Part shown: positions 33,256-41,459 of the stretch, piece after piece
Layout of the letters: every line of letters starts with the position of its first letter
How positions within the stretch are numbered: the stretch's first letter is position 1
Source: JBIOUF01 sp044866695
Lineage (GTDB): Bacteria; Actinomycetota; Actinomycetes; Propionibacteriales; Nocardioidaceae
Direction of reading: 5' to 3'
Assembly (NCBI GenBank): GCA_044866695.1
Contig: JBIOUF010000014.1
Location: 1-64,000 of the forward strand
Length of the DNA: 64,000 bases
Notes under the pieces: model-generated
Told to the model about the DNA's origin: nothing
What the model saw: only the letters and a program-made list of their open reading frames with translations
Database searches by the model: none
Translations under genes and position numbers: made by a program

Positions 33256-34959
33256 TCACCTCCCCGCCCCGCTGGCCTGCAGGCGGCGCTGGCCCTGCCG
33301 GTAGGCGCCCACGACAGCACCAACGAGCTCGTCCGCGACCCTGTCGAGCACGTCGTCGCCGGGCGGTCCGACAGGTGGCCCGCCCACCCGGACGGTCATC
33401 TGGCGCACGTCGACCCGCTGCGGCCCGCCGTGGCGGCGCAGGATGTGGGGTGAGGTGGGCAGGTGGTCGCCGACGGCGGGCTCCTCGCCGAACCCGGCCC
33501 GCCACTGCTGGGCAACCTCGCGCGCGTACCCCTTCAGGACCGCTACGACCACGCCGACCCCGCCACCCGCGGCCTGCGACTCGAGGGTGCCGATCCACGT
33601 CTCGTCGTCCGCTGCCCAGGACTCGACGGCGGCGGCGAGCGGGTCACGGTCCGACCGAGCAACCTCATGCGGGAAGAGGGCGGTCGCGAGCGAGCTGGCA
33701 TCCTCGGCCAGATGGCCGGGGAGCCCGCGGCCGAACGGCTCGTCGGCGAGCCGGGAAAAGCTCCTCGCCGCCTGGTCCAGGCCCGTGGCGGCGACATCCA
33801 GTCCCTTCGTCAGCGCGGCCGCCATGGCGTCGCCCGTGTCGCGGAGAGCCTCGGCCGCGCGTCGGCGTACGTCGTCACCGAACAGCGTCGCGCCGAAGTC
33901 GGGGAACCCGGACCGGTAGTCGAAGGGCCGGTCCGCTATCGGAGGACCGGCGACCTTCACCCAGCGGTCCAGCCCGGCGAGCTCGAGCAGGTCGACGAGG
34001 AGGTGCGCGAAGAGCACCACCACCCGCAAGAACCTGGCCAGCCCGAACACGAAGTCCTGGATGGCGCTGCCGAAGCCGACGCCGAAGGCGCGCGCGAAGG
34101 CGAGGTAGCCGCGGACATAGGCCCAGACCACCACCTGCAGCGCGAGCAGGAGCCGAGGCAGGCCCCGTCCCATCCAGCGCATCGCGTCGAACACCAACAG
34201 ATAGACCCCCGAAAGCCCGCCCAGCACCAGGCGCTCGACGCCTTGCAGCGACTCCAGGGCCAGCAGTCGGATCCTCAGGTCGACGGCCGTCAGGGCGGTC
34301 GCAAGCAGCTGCGGCAGCGAGACGAGCAGTACTACGCCGGCCAGCCCGGTGGCGTCGAGGCTGTCGGCGGGCTGCCCGCCGCTCGGCGGCGCGGTGGTCT
34401 GGGCCCCGAGGGGGCCCGCGACCTGGGGTGAGCGAAGCAGCGGCGACACCGTGGCCACGATCTGGTCGAAGTCGCCACCGGCGGCGTTGGCCCGCCTCAC
34501 CACCGCGAATAGGCTGCTGGCGACCCCGAGGATGTCGAGCATCGTGCGGCCCCGCGGGTCGAACAGCTCGGGGGCCGGCTTGGCATACCGGCGGATCGTG
34601 TCGTCCGCGCCGGCCAACAGCGCGTCCGCCCCCTCGATGAGGGCGGGCAGGTCGTGGGCGGCGTGCCACCACCGCTCCCATCCCGCCGCGGCCGCGCGGG
34701 TGGGCGCGACTCCCCACGCCAGCACCCGTCCCGGCGGGCTCGGCTGCTGCTCCGTCCCGGACAGGACCACCAGGACCGCCAACGCCTGGCCCTCGAACCG
34801 CAGGGTGGGTAGGCGGCTGCTGCTGACGTCGGCGGCGCGGGCGTCGGCAGCCCGCTTGTCCAGTGCCGCCTGGATCGTCCGCCCGGCGGTGCCCGCCAGT
34901 CGGTCCTGGTACCCGAGCCGGGTGAAGGCTGCTGCGATGGCCGCGAGGTCGATGGGCAT
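33256..34959 (-). CDS. Large hydrophobic/helical eCIS protein B
   Basis: This 567-residue protein has an N-terminal globular part (IAAAFTRLGYQDRLAGTAGR, GRVLAWGVAPTRAAAAGWERWW), at least four hydrophobic helices (LAGVVLLVSLPQLLATALTAV, LVLGGLSGVYLLVFDAM, LLLALQVVVWAYVRGYLAF, FLRVVVLFAHLLVDLLEL) and a polar C-terminal helix bundle. No known family. One base separates its ATG from the stop of the preceding gene (TGA-C-ATG), so it is translationally coupled. The similar size, hydrophobicity and C-terminal style of its neighbours suggest a functional trio. Confidence 0.6.
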   Translation of the reverse strand: MPIDLAAIAAAFTRLGYQDRLAGTAGRTIQAALDKRAADARAADVSSSRLPTLRFEGQALAVLVVLSGTEQQPSPPGRVLAWGVAPTRAAAAGWERWWHAAHDLPALIEGADALLAGADDTIRRYAKPAPELFDPRGRTMLDILGVASSLFAVVRRANAAGGDFDQIVATVSPLLRSPQVAGPLGAQTTAPPSGGQPADSLDATGLAGVVLLVSLPQLLATALTAVDLRIRLLALESLQGVERLVLGGLSGVYLLVFDAMRWMGRGLPRLLLALQVVVWAYVRGYLAFARAFGVGFGSAIQDFVFGLARFLRVVVLFAHLLVDLLELAGLDRWVKVAGPPIADRPFDYRSGFPDFGATLFGDDVRRRAAEALRDTGDAMAAALTKGLDVAATGLDQAARSFSRLADEPFGRGLPGHLAEDASSLATALFPHEVARSDRDPLAAAVESWAADDETWIGTLESQAAGGGVGVVVAVLKGYAREVAQQWRAGFGEEPAVGDHLPTSPHILRRHGGPQRVDVRQMTVRVGGPPVGPPGDDVLDRVADELVGAVVGAYRQGQRRLQASGAGR

Positions 34960-34960
34960 G

Positions 34961-36685
34961 TCAGGCCCCCCACGTGACCGGGGCGACGACGTAGGGGCGC
35001 GCGTTGATCCGGCGCGCCAGGTTCGCGCGCAGGGACTCGGCCTCGGCAGGGCTGGCGCCCGACACCCGCATCCGCAGGGAGCGGATCTGCGGGTGGATCG
35101 GGACCGGCTCGTCGGGACGCAGGACGGGCAACGGCCTCGGCGGCGCCGGCGCTGCCTCGACGTCGCCGTAGATGACAGCCATGAGCTTGTCGACCTTCGG
35201 CGCTCCGTCCGCGGTGTACCGGTGCCACAGCGCGGGAGCCAGGAGACCACCGACCAGGGTGGCGACGGCATCGGTCAGCTCTCGCAGCTCGGTGCGGTTG
35301 TGGGCCAGCGCGTCGCGCAGGTGCCTGCGTTCGGCTCTGAACATGCTCGGCCGGCGCGCGATGTCGCCGATGGCGGCGTTCGCCTCGAGGTACCCCATCA
35401 GCCGGCTCAGGTCCGGTCCTCCGGGGAGGGGACGGGCAAGCTCCTTCTGGATCGCCTCCCAGGTCGGCGCCGCGGGCGCCTTGACGGTCAGCTCCTCGAG
35501 CACCTTGTCGAGGTCCGGCGCCGGGGGGATCGGCGGGAACAGCAGCGCGCTCAGCCGCGCGAAGGTGCCCGGCGGGCTGTCCGTCTTGCTCTTCATCGAG
35601 CCGGTGAGAGTCGTGATCGTCTGGACGGTGGGGTGCTCCTTGAAGGCCTTCCTCATCAGCTCGGTGGCCTCGTCGACGTAGCTGGTCACCGCCTTCTCGA
35701 GGCGCTCGCTGCCCTGCTTCAGGGCCTCCTCGGCGACGGTGCAGACGCGCTCGAGTGCGTCGCCGACCGCATGGCCGACACTCCGGAGGAGCATCACCAG
35801 CCGTGCCAACAGGGGAAGGATCGACAGGTCGCCGACCACGACGCGGACGAGAGTGGCCCGCAGGTCCTCGATCGCGAGGCGGATGGCCTGCTGGGCGATG
35901 GAGGCGGCGTTGGCGATCGAGGCGAGCACCTGGAGGGTGGGCCGCAGCCGGGGACCGACCACGTCGACGACGAACGCCGTGGCGCCGAGCAGCTGGGGTG
36001 CCAGCTCACCGAGCCGGTCGGCCAGGTCGAGGACGCTGCGCAGCAGCGGGTTGCGGACCTGCGACCGCGGTCCCGACAGCTGGGCGGCGAACTCGGTGGC
36101 GGCGGTCATCAGGCCCGCAGCCGACGCGGCGGTCGCGACGACGGCGTCGACCTGGCGGCGCAGCACCAGCAGGAGCCCCGGGCCGGCGGCCGCGCCGACC
36201 AGCACCAGGACGGCCGCCACCCCCACGTGTGCGGCGCCCGGACCGAGCGCCAGCGACACCCAGAAGACCACTCCGGCGAGGGCGGTGAGCGCGAGGAGAA
36301 GCGTCACCCGGCTGAACCGCGCGAACCTGACCAGCTCGTAGATGCCCACGCCCAGGCCCACCGGGCTGAGCAGCATCCCGCTCACCATGCCGGCGAGCGC
36401 GGCGGCCGGCGAGAGGGCCGACGCCGCCGAGCCGGGGGAACCGGCCGCCACGACCTCGCCGAGACGGGCGTCGAGCTCGGCCTGGTTGGCGATCGCGACC
36501 CGCACGAGCGACCCGTCGCGCGGCACCGAGTAGCCGAACCAGCCGACCACGAACGCTCCGCGCGCCCGAGCGAGGACGACGGTCTCGTCGCGGACGATCC
36601 CGATCCAGGGCATCAGCGCCTTGGCTGCGGCGAGCAGGGTAGGCAGGCGCGCGAAGGGCCGCTGGAGCAGCAACGCGATCGGCAT
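34961..36685 (-). CDS. Large hydrophobic/helical eCIS protein C
   Basis: This 574-residue protein has an N-terminal domain (about 1-70: WIGIVRDETVVLARARGAFV) followed by three strong transmembrane-like segments (residues about 95-185, including LLLALTALAGVVFWVSLAL and VAAVLVLVGAAAGPGLLLVL). Long coiled-coil-prone helices run from about 200 to 460, with a C-terminal SLRMRVSGASPAEAESLRANLARR region. It is unrecognised. It is the first of the trio between the DUF6760-like peptide and the hub genes. True membrane segments would be unusual in a soluble injection particle. Confidence 0.6.
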   Translation of the reverse strand: MPIALLLQRPFARLPTLLAAAKALMPWIGIVRDETVVLARARGAFVVGWFGYSVPRDGSLVRVAIANQAELDARLGEVVAAGSPGSAASALSPAAALAGMVSGMLLSPVGLGVGIYELVRFARFSRVTLLLALTALAGVVFWVSLALGPGAAHVGVAAVLVLVGAAAGPGLLLVLRRQVDAVVATAASAAGLMTAATEFAAQLSGPRSQVRNPLLRSVLDLADRLGELAPQLLGATAFVVDVVGPRLRPTLQVLASIANAASIAQQAIRLAIEDLRATLVRVVVGDLSILPLLARLVMLLRSVGHAVGDALERVCTVAEEALKQGSERLEKAVTSYVDEATELMRKAFKEHPTVQTITTLTGSMKSKTDSPPGTFARLSALLFPPIPPAPDLDKVLEELTVKAPAAPTWEAIQKELARPLPGGPDLSRLMGYLEANAAIGDIARRPSMFRAERRHLRDALAHNRTELRELTDAVATLVGGLLAPALWHRYTADGAPKVDKLMAVIYGDVEAAPAPPRPLPVLRPDEPVPIHPQIRSLRMRVSGASPAEAESLRANLARRINARPYVVAPVTWGA

Positions 36686-36708
36686 CGGCCCTCCCCTCTC
36701 ACGTCGTG

Positions 36709-36879
36709 CTACCGGGTGTGCGCGGCTTCGATGCGCGCGTTCTCCTGTTCGATCTGCTCGGCGAGCAGGCCGACGAACTGGTGGCGCTCGCCGACCGCCA
36801 TGTCCATCAGCTCGCCGTAGGGCCAGTGCAGGTGGTAGGCGAGGAAGAAGACCTCGCGTTGCAGCCGTTCCAGGCTCAC
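36709..36879 (-). CDS. DUF6760-like small eCIS protein
   Basis: The GTG at 36879 overlaps the stop of the gp51-like gene and gives 56 residues: SLERLQREVFFLAYHLHWPY, then GELMDMAVGERHQFVGLLAE and a helical tail. The FLAYHLHW(P)...ELMDM..GER..FV pattern is that of the tiny DUF6760/phage-chaperone-like protein that follows the gp51-like chaperone in many eCIS and tailed-phage clusters. By position it may assist baseplate assembly. It is too short for most automated calls, but codon bias, overlap and homology pattern support it. Confidence 0.7.
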   Translation of the reverse strand: MSLERLQREVFFLAYHLHWPYGELMDMAVGERHQFVGLLAEQIEQENARIEAAHTR

Positions 36880-37673
36880 TCCGGCGCTAAAAAATTCGTC
36901 ATGTCCAGGCTGGCCCGGATCTCGTGGCCGCAGGCCGGGCAGTCGAGCTCGCGGACCAGATCGATCCCGGGCGCGCCGTCGTTGAAGGCGCGGTCGATCA
37001 GCCGCCGGTCACCCAGGGTGAGGTCCGCGAAGATCTTGGTGCCCAACGCCTCGGTCCGGTGCTCCGGCAGGTCGCCGAGCCGGCGCAGGCACCGGGCCAG
37101 CAGCGCGTTCTTGCCCAGCGAGGCGTTCTTCCTCATCTGCGGCGCCGCGGCCGACTCGTCGTCGCCACGTGCCAGCCGCAGCGTCATCGAGGTGTGCACG
37201 GAGCCGTCCTTGTCGAGGAAGCCGTCGACCAGCTCGACCGAGATGTCCTCGGGCAGCTCGCCCTCCGGCAGCATCGTGGTCGGCAGCTCGTCGAGGTTCT
37301 CGATCGTCTCGAAACGATCACCGCAGGCGGGGCAGGTGTAGCTGGCGGCCAGCTCCGGCCCGAAGGTCAGGCTGCGCAGCTTGATCAGCAGGTAGTTGCG
37401 GTCCACCGAGTACAGGCCGTCGATGTCGCGCCGGCTCAGGCCCTCCGACTCGCCGACTGCGCGCATGCAGCTGTGCAGGAGCGCGGTGACGAGCCGGCCT
37501 CCGTTGCGCTGGTTGGCCGGGTCGGCCAGCAGGGCCTCGTCGCGGCCGGTCATCTTCCGCAGCACCACCTGCTTGTGCTGGTGCCCGCTGTCGTCGACGT
37601 AGCCGATCGGCAGCGTCACCTCGGTCTCGCGGCCACTGGCAGTGGGTGCCGGCCGCGCTTCCAGCATGGTCAT
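36876..37673 (-). CDS. T4 gp51-like baseplate hub assembly chaperone with zinc ribbon
   Basis: This 265-residue protein begins with an Arg/Thr-poor leader and EVTLPIGYVDDSGHQHKQVV, then RKMTGRDEALLADPANQRNG and DRNYLLIKLRSLTFGPELAA. These fit the T4-family baseplate-hub chaperone of eCIS loci. Two CxxC pairs (YTCPACGDRF at about 121-130, LDCPACGHEI at about 248-257) form a probable zinc ribbon. ATG 37673 is used; an ATG two codons later is also possible. It sits directly after the tube gene and overlaps the DUF6760-like gene. Confidence 0.65.
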   Translation of the reverse strand: MTMLEARPAPTASGRETEVTLPIGYVDDSGHQHKQVVLRKMTGRDEALLADPANQRNGGRLVTALLHSCMRAVGESEGLSRRDIDGLYSVDRNYLLIKLRSLTFGPELAASYTCPACGDRFETIENLDELPTTMLPEGELPEDISVELVDGFLDKDGSVHTSMTLRLARGDDESAAAPQMRKNASLGKNALLARCLRRLGDLPEHRTEALGTKIFADLTLGDRRLIDRAFNDGAPGIDLVRELDCPACGHEIRASLDMTNFLAPE

Positions 37674-37695
37674 CGTGGTTCTCCTTCGCCGGTGT

Positions 37696-38166
37696 TCACG
37701 CGATCGACTCGCGTTCGAGGCCCTCGTGCTCGAGGACGATGGTCTGCACGAACAGGTTGGTGGACCCGGCCTCCAGGTCGCTGAACTTCGACGACTTCAC
37801 CCAGGCGTCCTTGAACGAGAACATCAGCACCGGCTTGCCGAAGTGGTACTTGGTGATGATGCCGCTGCGCCTGACGATGGAGCCGGAGGGCGTCTGCTCC
37901 TTGGGGCGGAACGTCTGCACGAACCAGTCGAGGAACTGCTTGTCCTGCTCGCTGCCGTCGACGCGTCGCTCGATCGTGAGCGGCTCGTACTTCACCTTCG
38001 CACCCGAGACCTTGTACACGTGCCCCGTGGCGCCGTCGGCTTGCTCGATGGTGTCCAGCTCGCCTTCGCTGAGACCCGAGACCTTGCTGACGCCTGGGCT
38101 GGGGATGCCACCGACCTCGAGGACGAACTCGCTGGCTCGGTAGCTCTCGTGGAACTGCGTGGTCAT
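37696..38166 (-). CDS. Inner tube protein (Afp1/gp19-like)
   Basis: This 156-residue protein belongs to the phage tail tube gp19 family: FHESYRASEFVLEVGGIPSP, SGLSEGELDTIEQADG and FSFKDAWVKSSKFSDLEAGS. It stacks as hexamer rings inside the sheath. Only one tube gene is present, whereas Afp and PVC have two or three. It follows the sheath gene by 22 bases. Confidence 0.85.
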   Translation of the reverse strand: MTTQFHESYRASEFVLEVGGIPSPGVSKVSGLSEGELDTIEQADGATGHVYKVSGAKVKYEPLTIERRVDGSEQDKQFLDWFVQTFRPKEQTPSGSIVRRSGIITKYHFGKPVLMFSFKDAWVKSSKFSDLEAGSTNLFVQTIVLEHEGLERESIA

Positions 38167-38188
38167 GTCGTCTCCCGTGGGGTCTGGT

Positions 38189-40294
38189 TCAGGCTTCGGA
38201 AACGGATGCCCCGCTGGGCTGCTGGCCGACGACGATCTTGATCGTCTCCGCAGGCAGCGAGGGGTAGAAGTAGACCTCCACGGTGAGCAGGCCCTGTTGC
38301 ACCGCGTCGGGTGGGTTGTTGGTCTCGTCCACGATCACCGTGAACGTCTGCTCGGGAGTGCCCGTCCCGAAGGCTCCCTGCCGCCACAGACCGAGCAGGA
38401 ACGGGGTGACCGTGCTGACCCTGATCGAGCGCCACAGCGTGTCCCTGTTGGGCTCCTGGCGCGCCCAGCGCAGACCGTCGCGCAGGCTGGACTTCACGTA
38501 GTTGAACAGCAGACGCACGTTGACATAGCGCCAGCGCGGGTCGCTGCTGAGCGTGCGCGACGCGTCGACCACGATGCCGGACCGAGGCACGGCTCTGATG
38601 CCGTTGACGGCGCCCATGGTGACCAGGGCAGTGTGGTCGGCGTCCGAGAGGTTCCTCTCGACGTCCAGCACGCCACGGAGGTTCGCCTCGTCGCCGGCCG
38701 GCGCCTTCCAGATGCCGCGGGTCGTCTCGATGCGGGAGTAGACGCCCATTACGTGACCTGTCGGCGGGATGTCGATCCGCGGGTTGTCGCCCACCCCGAT
38801 CGGGTCCGGGACCCTGATCCAGGGACCGTAGAGAGCGCCGTAGACCTTCTTGGCCTGGAGCTTGACGCCGTACTCGATAGCCTTGTCGAGGTCGAGGATC
38901 GCGTGGTACGGCAGGGCGCCCACGTACATCGCGTCGCCGCGGCCCTCGCAGTACGCGAGCGCGTCTCGCGCGACCTGGTCGTCGAGGTCGCAGCACAGCA
39001 GCTGGATGGCATGGGGATCGAACGCCGACAGGCCCGTCTGCTTGGCCGGGTCCCCCACGACGTGGAAGCGCGTGGGAGAGCCGTCCGTGCCGCCGTTGGC
39101 GAGGCCGACCCACGTGGCGTCGTCCATGGTCTGGGGTCGTTCGGCGCCGCCCGCGGGGATGTCGTCGAGCACGACGAACCGCGAACCCGTGAGCGAGTGG
39201 TTGACCCTCGCCAGCGCGTAGTTGTCGAGCCGGGGCTGCATCGACAGGCCGCTATGGGTCTCGACCAGGTGGTCCTCGTCGGGGGCGCCCTGCGCGACCA
39301 GCAGGTCGAACTCGGCCGTCGCCACCGTGATCTGGCTGGCGTCGGTGTACTTCGCCGGGTCGATGTCCGGCCGCCAGGTCACGGCGCCCGTGTCCAGCTT
39401 CACCGAGACCAGCGTGACGTCGGTGGTGATGGTCGCCCCCTCGGTGCCCGGGCCGCTGACCACCACGGCGTCGCCCGGGGTGAAGTTTCCGGGAGCGGCC
39501 AGCCGTGCGCCGCCCTTCTCGGGCGCGTCCACCTTGCCGGTCGTGGCTGCCGCACTCGCACCGAGGTTCAGCTTGTTGTGGGCCTTGGTGACCTGGAGCC
39601 TGGTCGGCTCGTTGCGGTCGGCGGCGCGCTCTCCCGTCGAGGTCAAGACCAGCTTGGAGTCCTCGGCGAGGCTGGCGCGCAGCAGGCGGGTCTTGCGGTT
39701 GATCGCGCTGACGATCTCGTGGCGCTTGGCTTTCTTGGCCTCGACGGCGAACTCGTCGGCGAAGAAGGGAATCTCCTCCGCCTCGCCGCCGTCGACGGCC
39801 ACGGTCAGGGGCTGGAGCGCCGACATGTCGGTGGTCTCACCCAGCGGTGCGTCGGCGGAGACGCTCGCCGGCTCCTCCACCAGCTTGCTGACGGCCGAGG
39901 AGCTGTGCCTGACGTGCACGTACAGGCCCCTGCCCCAGGCGCCAGGGTCCTCCTCGCCGCGGAAGCCGGCGGTCACCGCCAGGGTGTCCCTGTTGCCCGC
40001 GCTCTGGAGCGACGTCGTCGCCGGCTCGGCCGCGGCGTCGGCCACCCGGTTGACGTAGGCGACCCTGCCGCCGTTGTCGAAGAAGCCGCGCACCAGGTAG
40101 GCGCCCTTCCCGCCGCCGAAGTAGCCGCCGAACCGCTCGACGAACTGCGGGAAGCTGGTCACCCTCACCGGCCGGTTGGGCACGCCCCGCTGGGTGAGGA
40201 TGTTGAAGCCCGCGACCGACGTCGCTGCGCCGGTGATCGAGGGGGACGCCGAGCCGTCCACCTCGATGACGTTGATGCCGATGTCTAGTGCCAT
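38189..40294 (-). CDS. Contractile sheath protein (Afp2-4-like)
   Basis: This 701-residue protein has the N-terminal sheath domain (GINVIEVDGSASPSITGAAT, then GFNILTQRGVPNRPVRVTSF and FGGYFGGGKGAYLVRGFFDN). The C-terminal sheath domain includes RYVNVRLLFNYVKSSLRDGL and RQGAFGTGTPEQTFTVIVDE. The large middle insert (about 200-400) is an extra domain exposed on the outside in related particles. It is the sole sheath gene. It drives contraction and injection. The length is above the roughly 350-500 of simple sheaths. Confidence 0.9.
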   Translation of the reverse strand: MALDIGINVIEVDGSASPSITGAATSVAGFNILTQRGVPNRPVRVTSFPQFVERFGGYFGGGKGAYLVRGFFDNGGRVAYVNRVADAAAEPATTSLQSAGNRDTLAVTAGFRGEEDPGAWGRGLYVHVRHSSSAVSKLVEEPASVSADAPLGETTDMSALQPLTVAVDGGEAEEIPFFADEFAVEAKKAKRHEIVSAINRKTRLLRASLAEDSKLVLTSTGERAADRNEPTRLQVTKAHNKLNLGASAAATTGKVDAPEKGGARLAAPGNFTPGDAVVVSGPGTEGATITTDVTLVSVKLDTGAVTWRPDIDPAKYTDASQITVATAEFDLLVAQGAPDEDHLVETHSGLSMQPRLDNYALARVNHSLTGSRFVVLDDIPAGGAERPQTMDDATWVGLANGGTDGSPTRFHVVGDPAKQTGLSAFDPHAIQLLCCDLDDQVARDALAYCEGRGDAMYVGALPYHAILDLDKAIEYGVKLQAKKVYGALYGPWIRVPDPIGVGDNPRIDIPPTGHVMGVYSRIETTRGIWKAPAGDEANLRGVLDVERNLSDADHTALVTMGAVNGIRAVPRSGIVVDASRTLSSDPRWRYVNVRLLFNYVKSSLRDGLRWARQEPNRDTLWRSIRVSTVTPFLLGLWRQGAFGTGTPEQTFTVIVDETNNPPDAVQQGLLTVEVYFYPSLPAETIKIVVGQQPSGASVSEA

Positions 40295-40316
40295 GGTGGG
40301 TCTCCTTGGGTTGGGC

Positions 40317-41351
40317 TCACAGCGTCACCACCAGGTCGGTCGAGACGGCGACCTGCTGGACCTCGCGCACCGGCGGGCCGACCCGGCCGGGCGCTCGCAC
40401 ACCGAGGCGGTACACGAGGACCGGCTCGTCGCCCAGCGCCCCGCCGGGCCGGTCGGAGCCGGCCGGCGAGAGGAGCTCGATGGGGTACCGCTCGCCGTCG
40501 GCGACCAGCTCGCCTACGGGTGGCAGGCGCTCGAGCAGCGCGTCCAGCAGCTGGGCTTGTTCCTCGCGCGTGCTCGCGACCGGGGTGATGGCGTAGTCGA
40601 GGTCGAACGGCGTCCCGGCGGTCACCTCCCGAAAGCCGAGGGCGGTGTAGTCGCGGCGTGCCGGGACGTCGACCACGCGCCGCGGGGCGTAGCGCGCGTC
40701 CACCTGCCGGACCTCGATCCCGGGCGCGGGCGTCGCCTCGGCGACAGGTCCGAAGGACAAGGCCACCTGGCGGTCGCCGACCGTCACCTTGCCGAACGCC
40801 GCGGCGAGCGCGAGGTCACACTCGTGCAGCATGCTGCGCGCGGACACCGCGGCGAGGTCGTCGAGGTGGACGACGAGGGGGGCGGTCACACACCGCAGCT
40901 GGACCGTCGTGACGGCTTCCGCGACGTCCGCGGGCAGGTCGTCGAGGGAGAAGCAGACCCGCTCCCACGAGCCCGGCACCGCGACCGGCACGAGCCGGTG
41001 CCATGCGCCTGGGGAGCTCTCGACGGGACGGGCCGCCGAACCCAGCCGCAGCTCGAGGACGAACCGCGACGGCACAGCCGGCGTTCTGGGGACCCGCACC
41101 CACAGGCACAGCTCGAGCATGTCGGTGACGTCGACCCGGTCCAGCGTGCGACGCAGCGCGTGGCCCGCTGCGGCCTCCGAGGCGGTGACGACGACGCCGG
41201 CGCGGCCGTCCGTGACGTCCGGGCCGACGGAGGGTGGCTCGTCGGCGGGATGGGCCGAGACGGTCACCTCGGTGGACGGGCTGGCACCGTCGGGCCCGAC
41301 GGCCGACCAGACGGTGGCGTCGTCCATCGCGTCGATGACCCGCACGTTCAT
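40317..41351 (-). CDS. Tail-terminator-like protein with N-terminal carbohydrate-binding-like domain
   Basis: This 344-residue protein is the first gene of the eCIS operon. The C-terminal about 120 residues contain FDLDYAITPVASTREEQAQL and LLDALLERLPPVGELVADGE, close to the 'LxYLITPWA...EEHRLLG..L..L' core of DUF4255/Pvc16-type tail terminators. The N-terminal about 180 residues look like a jelly-roll (RFVLELRLGSAARPVESSPG, AWHRLVPVAVPGSWERVCFSL, LVVHLDDLAAVSA), which in other proteins binds sugar. This fusion is not in the family as I know it. The start is at ATG 41351, about 60 bp from the repeat array. Confidence 0.55.
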   Translation of the reverse strand: MNVRVIDAMDDATVWSAVGPDGASPSTEVTVSAHPADEPPSVGPDVTDGRAGVVVTASEAAAGHALRRTLDRVDVTDMLELCLWVRVPRTPAVPSRFVLELRLGSAARPVESSPGAWHRLVPVAVPGSWERVCFSLDDLPADVAEAVTTVQLRCVTAPLVVHLDDLAAVSARSMLHECDLALAAAFGKVTVGDRQVALSFGPVAEATPAPGIEVRQVDARYAPRRVVDVPARRDYTALGFREVTAGTPFDLDYAITPVASTREEQAQLLDALLERLPPVGELVADGERYPIELLSPAGSDRPGGALGDEPVLVYRLGVRAPGRVGPPVREVQQVAVSTDLVVTL

Positions 41352-41360
41352 CGCACCCTG

Positions 41361-41430
41361 GTCACCGTGGGTTCGAGGCTCGACTGCACCAGGTGACCAT
41401 CACCGCTGGGGTGTCACCGGTGCGTCACCG
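41361..41430. promoter_or_regulatory. Candidate SARP-box repeat array upstream of the eCIS operon
   Basis: GTCACCG occurs at 41361, 41413 and 41424, and ATCACCG at 41399. The TGTCACC/CGTCACC pair (41412-41418, 41423-41429) is spaced 11 bp start to start, one helical turn, as in known SARP operator repeats. It lies in the 108-base gap between the eCIS operon start and the regulator gene. Binding by either BTAD protein is inferred. Confidence 0.55.
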
Positions 41431-41459
41431 GGGTGGCCTGGCACCTGAGCCTGAGCCAG

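Noticed and set aside
33375..34640. Long plus-strand open frames opposite eCIS genes (also at 24684-26448 and 34349-36820)
   Set aside because: Arg/Pro/Gly-rich low-complexity translations with no homology; they mirror well-supported minus-strand genes in GC-rich DNA.
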